DNA of 64,000 bases from contig NC_087388.1 in the NCBI RefSeq assembly GCF_963675165.1, positions 5,027,047-5,091,046 of the forward strand. The letters are read 5' to 3'. The notes under the pieces are model-generated. The model made no database searches. It was given only the letters and a program-made list of their open reading frames with translations, and was not told the origin of the DNA. Source of the stretch: Halichondria panicea (Eukaryota > Porifera > Demospongiae > Suberitida > Halichondriidae). This document shows positions 38,813-51,900 of the stretch, piece by piece. The first letter of the stretch is position 1. Every line of letters begins with the position of its first letter. The position numbers and the translations under genes are program-made.

Positions 38813-39551
38813 CATCGTGTTTTTGTTGTGTACCATGCAATTAAAGTGATGAATAATCGGTTAGCAAAAAAATCTTGAGTATATACTAAAGGAGTAGCTT
38901 TTGTGTCACACCTATATGTAACATGAGGAGCTGCATGAAGTGGGCATGATGCATGCATGCACGGCAGGGATGAAGATATATGTATTATACTTTTATCAGC
39001 CATAGGATCTGATAATAAATTAGCTATAATTATAGCTAGTATAGTTTTATGCTTTGTACATTCTTAATTATTATTGCATGAGGGGCGGAAATGGGCATAG
39101 GGGTGAAGCTATTATAATTTCATCCGAAAGATAAATTATAAACTCATTAACACAATTTATACATATGAAAGATAAATACATCACTATATAGTTATCATAT
39201 TATACACGTCACCCCGTCCCCAATTAAATAACACAAAATTTACACATGAAAACTACACTAGCTATAACGGTAAAAGATAGCATACTATTACACCCCGTCC
39301 ACTTTTTATAAAAGGTCACTATTATAATATAGAGCTAACAGTTTCATATGAACTTGTATTGTGTGTTTTGTGATAATGTTGAATGGAGGACTGAGTTGGA
39401 AGTTAATATGCTTCACTTGTGACATGATCTGATCTTGGAATGCATGCATGCATGCAGGACTGGAGTCACTATACTCACACACATACACCCCCTCCACACA
39501 CACACACATGCACACACACACACCCTCCACACACACACACACACTCATCAG

Positions 39552-39726
39552 GTGGATAGCCAACTTTGTAGCGTGGCTGTACATTCTCCTGCTGCCCTTC
39601 ACAGCGTGCATCCCTGCAATACCTCTGACTGATATACTATAATTATACTCAAGGTTGTCCAATGCATGGCCATGCAGGCACTTGATGGACAATAAATCCG
39701 TGAGGGGCCGGAAAGCCGGTTGCTAA
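39552..39726 (+). pseudogene. Second-exon copy 3 of the 69-aa protein gene (stop codon)
   Basis: Acceptor ATCAG, then [20 protein letters not shown] with one codon lost (CIPAIPLT) and an insertion that brings a stop after TDIL (39640-39642). DNA similarity to copy 1 continues to GCTAAGAAC at 39730, where the numt begins. Confidence 0.75.
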
Positions 39727-39780
39727 GAACATTGATTCATTAATCCATACGTTAGGCCTCTTGCGATATTGTGTGGCCAC

Positions 39781-39988
39781 TCAGTTAATATATTTTTCTA
39801 ATGATACGGCTTCTACCACTATAGGCATAAAAGAGTGGTTTGCTCCGCATATTTCAGAACATTGACCATAAAATATTCCCGGTCTTTTAACAAAAAAACT
39901 TGTGTGATTTAAACGCCCTGGCACTGCATCAATTTTTACAGATAAACTAGGAACCGCAAAGGAATGTAAAACATCCGCCCCCACTGCC
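39781..39988 (-). pseudogene. cox2: cox2 fragment (C-terminal) in the numt
   Basis: Encodes [66 protein letters not shown] then TGA (Trp in the mitochondrion). This is the copper-site end of cytochrome oxidase subunit 2, with the CuA ligand pattern [12 protein letters not shown] intact. It is joined at about 39985 to cox3 (HHHLGFEA), which is not the native order. Confidence 0.92.
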
Positions 39989-40893
39989 TCAAACCCCAAG
40001 TGATGATGCCTTGTAAATTAATAAACACACAAGTAAAAACGAACTTCCAATTAGCACATGTGCACCGTGCACCCCAGTTGTCATAAAGAAAGTTGATCCA
40101 TAAACAGAGTCCGAAATAGTGAAAGGAGCCTCAAAATACTCCATGGCTTGCAAGGCAGTAAATATTATCCCTAATGTTACTGAAGACTTTGCAGCTGACA
40201 ACTGAATATGTTTTATGCTTGTGATAGAGCTAGCAGTAGCTATAGTGCATGCACAATGATTGTATTATGTGCATTATGTGCAACACATGATCCTTATACC
40301 TGGCCTTGCATTTGACCACAATTATGCTGCTAAACAGGAAGTGGCCCCATCTGATGTTAACTGCATTTAAATGCATGCCTTTAAATGCTATTTAAAGCTA
40401 AACTTACTATAGCTTCTTTTCTTTTTCCGCTAATGATCCCGTGATGAGCTCAAGTTACTGTTGCCCCTGAGCTTACTAAAATCGCAGTGTTTAATAGCGG
40501 GATTGAGAAAGGGTCTAAGGGCTCTATTCCCCTAGGCTGTCAAACTGCTCCTATTTCGATGATTGGTACTAAACTACTAGTATGAAAAAAAGCCCAAAAG
40601 AAAGAAAAGAATAAACATACCTCAGATACTATAAACAAAAGCATTCCATATTTTAATCCTTGTTTTACTATAAGCGTATGATGGCCTTGATAAGTTGCCT
40701 CCCTAATTACATCACGCCATCAAATCACCATTGAAAGGACAATTGTTATTAATCCAAGAATTAATCCCCAAGTCTGGCTATAATGAAAATACATTACGCC
40801 GCCCACTGTAGTAAAGAATGCGCCACAGGCACCGATATACGGCCACAGGCTCAGCTCTACTAAATGATAAGGATGATATGTTGGTTGCGTCAT
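39986..40893 (-). pseudogene. cox3: cox3 copy in the numt, split by a 206-bp insertion
   Basis: Starts MTQPTYHPYHLVELSLWPYI at 40893. Trp codons written as TGA occur in MVI-TGA-W, GAV-TGA-QPRG and VT-TGA-AHHG. There are no frameshifts to EAI (40408), then an insertion, then [20 protein letters not shown] and [16 protein letters not shown] to LLIYK. A frame slip leads to HHHLGFEA, where it fuses to cox2; the last part of cox3 is missing. Confidence 0.92.
40202..40407 (-). other. 206-bp intron-like insertion in the numt cox3
   Basis: On the minus strand it begins GTAAGT and ends ATATTCAG, between codons EAI and LSA. Removal restores cox3 without losing or gaining a base of frame. The base composition (tagctatag, tgcatgca) resembles nuclear introns of this window, not mtDNA. 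Confidence 0.7.
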
Positions 40894-40906
40894 TGATTAA
40901 TTGTTA

Positions 40907-40979
40907 TAAACCCAGTAGGACTTGAACCTACAACCTCTTACTTAGAAGGTAAATGCTCTACCAATTGAGCTATGCGTTT
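40907..40979 (-). tRNA. trnR: Mitochondrial tRNA-Arg(UCU) copy in the numt
   Basis: Cloverleaf: acceptor AAACGCA/TGGGTTT with one mismatch, D arm GCTC/GAGC, anticodon loop CTTCTAA (anticodon TCT), T arm GTAGG-TTCAAGT-CCTAC. It lies just before cox3, as in many demosponge mtDNAs. As part of a numt it is probably not functional. Confidence 0.82.
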
Positions 40980-41722
40980 ACGAATTTATATTGCTATTCG
41001 ACCATTAGGTCAACTCTGTAATCAATGGACAATTATAATCAGCTTATTATCAAAGTTATGTGAAAAAAAATCTCAGTATAAAATTATAATAAAGCAGTGG
41101 CCTTTGTGTCGCACCTATGTGTAACATGAGGAGCTGCATGTGAAGTGGGCATGATGCATGCATAAAGACCGCGGGATGAAGAGCTGATATGCTTTTATCA
41201 TTAATTCTTAGGATCTGATAATAAATTAGCTATAATTATTATAGCTAGTACATGTATATGCTTTGTGCATTCTTAATTATATTGCATGAGAGGGCATAGG
41301 GGTGAAGCTATAATTATTATAATCTTAATTTTCATCTGAAAGGTAAATGATATCACTAGCTATAACTCGTTATAATACATATGAAAGATAAATACATCAC
41401 TATAGTTATAACTCGATAATTATAAAAGATAGCATACACCCCGCCCTCAATTAACACTTTTTTTATTATACTAGTTATATAGCCATGCAGGAGCCTATAG
41501 CAGTTTCATATGAACTTGTATTGCAGTATGTTGTGGATTGATAACGTTAAATGTGGAGGAGTTGTTCAATATGCATGCTTCACTTGTGATCTGATCTTGG
41601 AATGCATGCAGGCTGCAGTGGAGTCACTGTAACTCACGCACACACATACACCCCCCTCTACACATATGTACACACACACACACGCACACACGCACGCACG
41701 CACGCACGCACACACACACGCA

Positions 41723-41772
<50 letters not shown>

Positions 41773-41792
41773 CCACATGCACACACACACAG

Positions 41793-41949
41793 GTGGATAG
41801 CCAACTTTGTAGCGTGGCTGTGCATTCTCCTGCTGCCCTTCACAGCGTGCATCCCTGCCATAATACCTCTGACTGATATATATACTACTCAAGGTTGTCC
41901 AATGGCCAGGCACTTGTGGACAATACATCCGTGAGGGAAGGCTGGTTGC
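41793..41949 (+). pseudogene. Second-exon copy 4 of the 69-aa protein gene (frameshifted)
   Basis: Acceptor in CACACACAG, then [20 protein letters not shown] and PLTDI as in copy 1. A short TA expansion (gatatatatactac) shifts the frame. The DNA remains nearly identical to copy 1 through ATCCGTGAGGG, so this is a young copy. Confidence 0.75.
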
Positions 41950-42508
41950 TAAAGAACCTGGATCTGCATGCAGATAATTTTATATAATTTTTGCTTTGTG
42001 CATTCTTCTGTTTATAATTATAATGCATGAGGGGCGAAAAAATGGGTGAAGCTAGCTATCATAATTTAATTTAAAGATAAAATTATTAGCTATAACTATA
42101 GCAATAGGCTATTACTTATACCCCATCACCAATTAGCATTTCTTATCAAGTCATTATACGATAGACTCGGTGTCAACATCACTCATCACTTTAGTAATCA
42201 GCAAACACACATATACACACCCTGTGAAGCAGTGATGCTTATAATAGAGAAAGACAATTAATGATTAGTGACTTGATTGCACTGAAACAAGGAGCTGGGG
42301 GGGGTTTGTGTGCGACAAAGGAGAATAAAAAGATGAAACTAAAGACACAGCAGTGAAAGTATTGCCAGAAATAGTGTAAAATGAAAATGATAAAGCTTTT
42401 GATGGAAATTTGAACACACAAATAATAGTTATTATAATTATAGCGACTGTAATTATATACACCTGTAGAAGCAGTATAGTATGCAGTTTGAAAGAGTGTA
42501 ACGTATTT

Positions 42509-45500
42509 CTATGTTTGTGCCGTTTGTATGGATCTTGGGTGACCGTTGAAATCGTTTCCAGTTTGTAACTTTGACCATTGGTCTCCGAGAGCTTTTGCAA
42601 AATGATCCTCAACCGATGCAGGTGTCATCATTACATCATCGTTATCTTCTGCCCCTGGGGAAATTGAGTCTAACGAGGTCCGTCTCTGTGGGGGGTCTAG
42701 AGGGGGTATCTTTGTTCGGGAGGCGCGGTTAGTCTTGGTTAGCAGTGGGGGTGTGGCCGTGAGGGGAGGTGGTGAACCTGCAAATATGAAACAGGCGATT
42801 AATTATACATTTAATTAGTTGTTATGTTGATGATCTTTACCAAACAGCACATTCAGTACACATAATTATGCGGACCAGTTAGTGCACGCAATACACTCTT
42901 TTTAAGTTGATGATCTTTACCAAACAGACAATTTAGTATAAGAGGAGAAAAAAGGCCAAACTTCAGCGAGAATTTGTACGCATGACTGTATTAGTATTAG
43001 TTGCTTATGTGTCATTATAAGAACACTTTAAATTACTTTCAGACTCACTATTTTGCATGGCCATGGTGATGATTGGGGAGGCCCCTGTCGTTTGAGCCAT
43101 GTTGATTAGAGGGGGCGCGAATGAGGGGGACTTCTGCCCCGGGGATAGTATGATGTAGCCGGGACCCCCTGAGGTACTTGGGAACGTGAAGCCAGAACTG
43201 AGAAGATTAATACCGGGCTGTACACCACCTGAATGGGCAGATAGAGAGGGGGATAGTGATATAAGCACATAGACAAAAGAATGGACAGATAGAGAGGGGG
43301 ATAGTGATATAAGCACATAGACAAAGGAATGGACAGATAGAGAGGGGGATAGTGATATAAGCACATAGACAAAGGAATGGACAGATAGAGAGGGGGATAG
43401 TGATATAAGCACATAGACAAAGGAATGGACAGATAGAGAGGGGGATAGTGACATAGACAAAGGATAGTGTATTTCAGCACGTAATTATATAGACAATAAC
43501 ATGTGCAGATAAAGGTGATGGCAATTATCACAGCTTTTTACATAGTAAGATAGATTTAATTTGCATGCATAGATTATCGTAATTATGGGTTTAACTTAGC
43601 TCTATATACCTGTTTGCAATTGCTGTAAGGCCGAGAGGTCATTTGGGTTGATAAGAACGACAGGTTGTTGTTGCACGACCGGCGGTGCTGACAGGAACAC
43701 GATCTGGTTACCACTGGTTACACCTGCATAAAAGTAATTATTATAGGGGTAGATACATGTAAATCAACCAACACCAATTGATCATCAACCACGGTATTTC
43801 AATACTCATTATCAAGACACTCAAATATGTCTATAATTAGAGTATACATGCAGTTTGTACTAGATCTGTACTTTGTTATAATAATTATAATTAACTCAAT
43901 TAATGAGATTAGTAGGAGTAAGCTATCCCATAGACTATACACTGCATAAGCACACTCCAAAGTTTAACATTAACTCGAGCCACGCCATGGCGACTCGGGA
44001 TTATAGTAGTCGGCCAGTCTGTCTGTCGTTCTGTGTATTCTGAGTCTACTCACCTGGCTGCGATAGCGCTGTGTTTGTACCAGTGGATAGCCTCAACACA
44101 ACAAGGTAGTAGTTTTAAATTTGGCATGTCAAAGCTTCGTTGTCGAATAAAAGTGAGCAAAAGCTAAGAAGGCAGCTTTGACTCGAGGCTGTGGGGCTAC
44201 ACTAAACCTAAAATTAACGCCGAGGGTTTGAACTTGAAAACCACGAATATTTTCCCCCACAAAAATTACACGCTATACGGTATACTGACACTAACATAAC
44301 TACGGGCAATGCATATCTGTTTCCTATAATGATACCTGTCATCATCTGTGACGTGTTGGGGTCCATCATTGGGACCATCATAGGGGGAAATCCCTGACCA
44401 CCGACCAGCTGAGAATTGGAGAGAAGGGTGCTCGTCACCGCTGGGGTCGGCTGGGTCGTCGTCGCGGTAACCAGTGTAGACGAAGCTGCTGCAATGGAAA
44501 AGAGAGCCTATAATTATATAGGCAAAATAATTATTATAGTCACACAAGCAGCATTTTTTTTAAACTGATGTGCATGCTACATTTGCATAATGCTTCTACA
44601 GGTTTGAAGTCGATTTCATTTGAGGTACTAGCTGTAACCATGGAAATTGAAAATATAACAAAACATTCATTTAGAGGCTCTCAGTTTGATGCAGTGGTTA
44701 ATGTGAGGAATGCACACCTGAAGCCAAGCTAATTAATTAATTAACAATTTCATAAGAGATTCTGTTGAAAACTATAAAAAGAAGCACGACTTAATAAACT
44801 GGGAAAGAATATACCACGCAGTTGCTGATGCAGCACATGTACACGCGGTCTGCAAGCGTACAATAAGTGCTGCAAATAATCAGGAAATCCTTATAATAAT
44901 AGCGTACTCTAGCTGAGCTAGTTAGAGATCGCTAACACCCGGTTTCAGTTAGTTAAGAGTGGTGTGTGATCTTAGCTCCTTATGCAAGCTGCCATTACCA
45001 TAACATCACCAACACACAGTTTATATAGCACCTGACAACCAGCCACAATCAAACCACCTCCTCTAATACAACTTCTATAATCACAGCGTGTTGATATGGT
45101 AACAATAACATGACAGTTCAACTAAGATTCAATTTTTAGCAGCTGGATAATCAAGTTTTGAAAAACAGGTCAAATCTTCCAATTACACAACAGAATAGGT
45201 CATTATAATGATCCACCTTACCTTTGTTGATTGCTTTGGTTTGAGGATTTAATTGAGCTCCACTGGGGTTAAGCACTCGTAGAGCTCCGCCGATATTTCC
45301 TGTTCCCATGGTAACAAGCGGTGTAACTTGAGTTCCGTCTTTCGAAACATACACAACATTTGGATGAGGTTTCGGCAAACATTGACCCTGAATTGACCTT
45401 TGAGCTTGTGTCGGTAATGAGGCAAGTTGATTTTTTGTTAAGTCTATAATCTGTAAGCCCTTCGATGAAATGTTTTGATTCAGTGATACCAAGTTTGGTA

Positions 45501-45986
45501 TCTGGGTAATTAAATTTGGATTTATCTTCGTGTAACCCTGTTGCTGATGGACGTGGTTCTGTCGGTGCTGTTTTTGCTGCTCTTGAAGGAAGGACAAACT
45601 CTGCTGGGCCATAAACTGTTGAACAAGTTGAGGGGTCAGTGCTGGCGATAAAATCGTACCCCCTGAGTCTGAATTCACAATTCCCCCTGACGGAATAGTC
45701 AACATAGGGAGCGTATGAACTGAAGTGCTAACAGGAGAGCCGCCACTGGGGGGCGAAAATCTCTGCAAGTTTCGAGGGGTTGAAACACTCGTTGAACTGG
45801 TTTTAGAAACTGGTCTGACGGGTACGGGTAGGTTAGTTTGAAGTCCGTTGGCTAGTGTGGTGGTGGGTGACTGCCTCGAGGAGTGGTCGAGAGGTGAGGT
45901 CGCATGGTTGTTAAGGGCGACGACGATTCGATGTGATTCGTGTTCGTGCGTGGGCGTGGAGCCTGTCGGTGATGTTGTGACTCGTG

Positions 45987-46026
<40 letters not shown>

Positions 46027-48837
46027 GTGGGGGTTATTGACAGGTCTTGTAGCATCAAATGAATGTTTTACTATTATTGATGCAGCTAATGTTTGTACAA
46101 TCTCAGCGACTAGACTACCTTTGTACCACTTACATGTTTCTCTGTGGGCTGATGAGAATGTGATGATTGTGAGTGTGTGGTGTGGGTGTGTGAGGGTGTG
46201 AGTGGTGGTGCTCCACTCTTGGCTTGGGCCAAACTGCGTTGAAAGTGAGCCTCAATCTCATCTATAAAAAGAGAAGGAGAAAGAATAATTATCACAAAAG
46301 TATACCTACAGTCATGTAGATTATTCTCTCATTACATGTATGCCATCCTAAAATTATCTAGAAAAATGCAATGTATTAGAGCTAGGAAACTATCAGTTTA
46401 CTTCCACAAAGCCAGACAACTAGGCATGCACTCACTCAAGCAGAGGCATTGCTAACTGACTGTATCATTGGGTAGGTCCATTCCACAATACATTCTTTCC
46501 AATAAACGAGTAAATTATTGTTGAGAATTGGTTGACCTTGAGATTCATACCTTGCACTGTGTTTGAGTTTGCACTGACGTCCATCTCATTTTCACTGGGA
46601 GCTCTGCAGGGACAGGGACAGGGGGGGGGCACATGTCAGTATAATTTCCAGAATTTTCTAAGTGGGTGGTTATTTTTGGTTGTCTATAGATGGTTAGTAC
46701 CAACCACCATGCACCGACCAGTGTGGGCACATCCCTGACACTTATAAACATGCAACCCTGTATATAGATACAGTTACAATTATAGCTATCACTATGAATG
46801 GTACATTTAGCACCAACTTAACCGGCCCCTAGCTATATGAGCTATTACACACGAGGTGTACACATACATTATGTATACACAGAAGCAGATGTACAACGTA
46901 CACACTCGACTGTACTTGACCCCAAGGAGACTACGCCACCTTACTAGGTAAGGTAGAGCCACACTACACAAACCCATTGTACCCCCCCACACCCAATCAC
47001 TTAGACAGTCGAACACTTGCGTACTAGCATAAATTATTCCCTAATAAGAACAAATGGCTAAGGCAATTTGCACAAGTACTGTATACCTACTATAATTATA
47101 AGCAGACGATGAATTAATTATTGCAAACTTGACAATGCACTGCTAGCAGTTGTGCATTAGACATTATCAGGAGCTAGTGCCTTGATATGATGCAAGCCAC
47201 ATGCAGTTTGCAACCTATACTACAGCTAGTCAGTGATATACACGAATTTTCGAAGTAGTGGCTGTTTTCAATTTGGTCTAGGGGTGGCTATTTTTGGTTG
47301 TTATTTTGGGGGGCTAGAGGCGGTTAGTGACCACCTCCGACCAGTGTGAGCACATCCCTAAACAGACTACTATAGTGGTTTCTTCATTTTTTCGCTGAAT
47401 TGTTGAATGAACATGCAGTGACCACCTCCGACCAGTGTGAGCACATCCCTAAACAGACTACTATAGTGGTTTCTTCATTTTTTCGCTGAATTGTTGAATG
47501 AACATGCAGTGACCACCTCCGACCAGTGTGAGCACATCCCTAAACAGACTACTATAGTGGTTTATTCATTTTTTCGCTGAATTGTTGAATGAACATGCAG
47601 ACACAACTTGACAATACCTTGTGTAGACAGTGTGTACAGTACACTAGGGACTGAACACAATCTCACGGTACCACGCATTACATTCTGTTGAAGACACACC
47701 TAATAATGGGCCAAGTGAAGTAATCAACTGAAAATTTCACTAATACCCATAAAGAGTAAAGTGAGGTAGCCACACCTGTGAGGCAAACACAAATAAAAGT
47801 GGCTGAAAATTGCATTCCAATGATTTATTGAATGCCTCACTTCACGATAAGCCAAAGTGCCCAATTAATATGACAGCACTAGCTACATTGTCTTGATAAT
47901 CATATTATTAGTTAAAGCACTTTAGACTTTTTGTGAGGACACGCTAGTACTCGAGACTACATGTACCATGAAACTCAGGATAATGATGGAGATTCCATAG
48001 CATGTGCTTCAACCTGTGGGTGCAGTCCACCTATCACAGCCACTGCCTAAGGGCAACAGCTGTAGGTAGGTTTCACTGTACAGCAATTTCACCATCATCG
48101 ATTATAAAAGTACTTCAAAGCAACAATGAGAAACACACGTACATGTTTAATGCATGACTGCAATGTCTATAGAAATCACGTTCCCTGCGTAATGTTAAAA
48201 GTGCAAGTGTGCCAATAATAATATTAATCCAATCTTTCCTACACAGTAGACAATTTGATGAGGGAATATTGGCGCAGTACATGCACACCTACAAGTATAT
48301 GCAAACCAAATCAAACAACATTTTCGTCTCTGTGCAACCATAGAGAGGACTATCCCGAGCTGATATAACTCCCTTACAAGGTAGTGAAGTGTACCACAGT
48401 GCGTGTGTGTGTGTGTGGGGGGGGGGAGAGTAATCCACCAACATCAGATGGCCACAATTAAACCACTACAAACACACCCAAAGGAAGCCATTGCTGAGCT
48501 AGTAAACAAAGTAAATGCAAAAAGCTATAGCCCCTATTAACAAAGAGCTCAAATTACTTTATACACACGCACACAGCGTGTGATGTGCCCAGCATTTCCG
48601 TAAGTGGCCGGCAATTTAGATCAACTATAGACCTAAGATCTAGAGGGGGTTATTTTTGTCTGGAGGTGGTTATTATAGTACCAACCACCACCGACCAGTG
48701 TGGGCACATCCCTACACACACACACACACACAGGCCCACAACACACACACACACATACACACAGGCCCACACACACACACACACAGGCCCGCCCACACAC
48801 ACACACAGGCCCACACACACACACACACACACATAGG

Positions 48838-48871
<34 letters not shown>

Positions 48872-48902
48872 CCCACACACACACACACACACACAGGCCC
48901 AC

Positions 48903-48954
<52 letters not shown>

Positions 48955-51900
48955 CCCACAACACATGCAATGCTCAGGGCACTGTACATATACGAGACCA
49001 CGGATCACACACACACACCTGGCTTAGCACTGACTCGCTACACACACTAGTAGCTGCCCTGCTGGGATGTGACTTCATTACTTCCAAGGCTATCAAAACC
49101 GTCACTTAAGAAATATGATATCAAAACAACAGAGATGCCAAGCAGCAACTTACATTGTATATAATTATAGAACAACGTAATTTTAGAAGCTAAATTTGTT
49201 AGCCTACCAAATTAATTGATCCTAATTTTCAATCTAGAACCCTAATTAAAACAATTACATTAAGAACGGAAGTTGCTAGTTCGTATTACTCATTTTATGT
49301 GGCAATTTGCTAATCAGCAAGCCTATCGTCTGTCAAGTTCAGCACAAACTGGTAATCCGAGCCACTCGTTGCCAAGCAACAGAGACGACACCAATCAAAA
49401 CACAGACAGACTCAGTAAGCATTTCACCACATGCACGCACATTAATTTTATAAATATTACATAATTATAATTATCAATCCCTTATTTCAACCTTGCCCTA
49501 CCCCCCTATCCCCCTACCCCCCATCCCCTACCCCCCTATCCCCCTATCCCCCTACCCCCCATCCCCCTATCCCCCCATCCCCTACCCCCCTATCCCCCTA
49601 TCCCCTACCACCCTACCCCCCTATCCCCTACCACCCTATCCCCTACCACCCTACCACCCTACCCCCTTATCCCCCTATCCCCCATGTACATGACATGATT
49701 ACTGAAACCCCATAAAAACAAGCTATATAATTATAGTTTCCTTGTGAAAATAAACAGCAACAAAAGCACCTGGCTGTTATTATCTGGAGGTTATGACCAG
49801 CTTCCTCGTATACACAGCACTCTAAATAACCAAGCAATAGAAATCTCACAACGGCATCTAAAACGTGGCCTCAATACAACTATACAAACAACGTCTTGTA
49901 TTGTGCGTACATTAACAAAGTTCTGAGCTGCTTTGATACACCGTATTATTTTAGCCGGTAATTTTCGAGGTGGTAAAACATCGGTGGTTGAGCAGTGTTT
50001 ATCATTCGTGGGTAATATTTTTGTGGTTGCTGCTTGCACTGCAGGTAAAGGTAGGCAAGGTCGCTTGCGCTGCTTCAATATAGCAACAATTCCAGTGTTA
50101 TCGGAGACAGGATATAATTTAAAGGGTATTTAAGTTTTAACAAAAGGAGTCTCTCGGAATCAAAGGGAGTTACTTTCACGCCGCCCACACACTCACTGTA
50201 GTGATGTCATGGGAATGGCATCACCACACACACCACAGACCAAACACACTGGGAATTGCCAAACCACATTCACAGCACATTCACAGCACATGACATCACA
50301 TGATTATACTCGCAGGCAATCATTACTGTAACAGGAGGGAGAGTCCGATCACATAGCTACCTATATCCAATCATACCTACACAGCTAGTCTAGACCCTAT
50401 AATAATGCAGGCATCAAAACTCGGCTGATTCAATCGTAAAGGTTTTTCGGCTACGATAATTATTAGTTTGATTGTTGTTATGAGCGGCTGGTATTATTAG
50501 CTAACTGCTGCCAGCCTAATTATAAGTCAATTATATGCTATAATTATATTACCCAAGTATGCTGTAACAGCCTAGCTATCTGTGAGCTAACAATGTTTAT
50601 ATGATGAATTAATTATTCGCAAACTTGACAAATGCACTGCTAGCAGTTGTGCATTAGACATTATCAGGAGCTAGTGCCTTGATATGATGCAAGCTACATG
50701 CAGTTTGCAATCTATACTACAGCTAGTCAGTGATATACCCGAATTTTCGAAGTAGTGGCTGTTTTCAATCTGGTCTAGGGGTGGTTATTTTTGGTTGTCA
50801 TAACAACAATCTCCATGGACTTGCATACACAAGAATAAAAAAAACATTTCCCAATAATCATGATCGTTGATAATCACGTAACAAACTTGCGAACTGTCTC
50901 GTACCAATTAATTTTCTGAGCATGTGTGTTGTGAAAGCTGGGTGTAATGAAAACACAGATTTGACCCCAACCACGATTGATCTATTGTGTTGCTAAATGG
51001 CAGATCAACAACTACAAAACAGAATTGCCATATTGAAACGTGTCTGGTGAGAAACGAGTCTAAAAGACAAAGAAAATTACTTTGTCTGAAAAAAAAACTG
51101 GTGGCAACAAATGCAATACAGTGAGACAGAGTTATGACAACAGGTCTATTCAACAAGGGACTCATTGAAAGTGCTGATTCCTCAATGGAATTGGTGATAG
51201 ACTATCAGGAATTAGTGGATTAGCGACTTAGAACAACACAATCAAATGGCAAATATCTTCACATAAGATCAATTGTCCAGTTATGTATTTTCAATAATAG
51301 CAGAAAAATTAATGTTCACACTCTACACGATGACACACACGTGTTATAATTATTATTTATAAAATAAACAACATTCTCAGATATTGGCCCGGGGGTTATA
51401 ATTGAAACATGGAATGCCAAACATCCCTAATAGGTGGCAACGCATTTTACAGCTATTTGCACTTAATGGGTGCATCTATTGTGAGGACTAATGGCACACA
51501 CCTGCCACCATAGCTTAGCTTATTGAAAGGTTCAACTATAAACAATGGAAGTAAAACTTCATTAATATCCTAGCTTGATTTGCATGCCTTAATTAAGCGG
51601 CTGAAAATAAAAAAAAGTATTTATAGAGTGTAAAACAACACAGGTTTGTTGCTTTAACAGATGGGTTGTCCAAATACAAACATACCAGACATTGTGACAA
51701 GAGAGGCGGCAATGGACAGCTACTCGAGTGTTGACAAGCCATAGCTCACAAACATGTACGGAATGCAAAGCTTTAGTATATCAACATCTAATGAGAATGT
51801 CTACACGATTGTGTATACTGTGTCAGTGGGGTTAATGAAACTTGTTTTTATAATTATAGTGATCATCTAATTAGACAGTTGTACCTAATAACAGCATTTT

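Larger units (their letters stand above)
39731..41011 (-). pseudogene. Numt: nuclear copy of mitochondrial trnR-cox3 joined to cox2
   Basis: Read on the minus strand: a tRNA, cox3 from its start codon, then the 3' part of cox2. Comparison with exon-copy unit 1 gives the edges: TTGCTAAGAAC continues directly to AACTCTGTAATC in the intact unit apart from about ten bases, so the insertion spans 39731-41011 and replaced CCAGTCGAT. In-frame TGA codons at tryptophan positions show mitochondrial origin (sponge mitochondrial code) and rule out nuclear expression of full proteins. Confidence 0.9.

Noticed and set aside
38830-39200. Possible separate genes between the duplicated exons
   Set aside because: The sequence repeats the same intronic unit in each interval and has no open frame.
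43005-43531. Repeated open frames ([16 protein letters not shown]) over the 48-bp minisatellite, or a CRISPR-like array
   Set aside because: The repeats are head-to-tail without unique spacers and lie in an intron of a eukaryotic gene; the frame is open only because 48 is a multiple of 3.
44064-44101. Possible extra VGLL4-like exon (TNTALSQP) between exons at 44336 and 43723
   Set aside because: It has a donor (CCAG/GTGAGT) but any acceptor gives a phase that does not fit the flanking exons.
47327-47599. Three 91-bp units considered as a CRISPR array
   Set aside because: There are no spacers and the units are contiguous; it is a plain tandem duplication.
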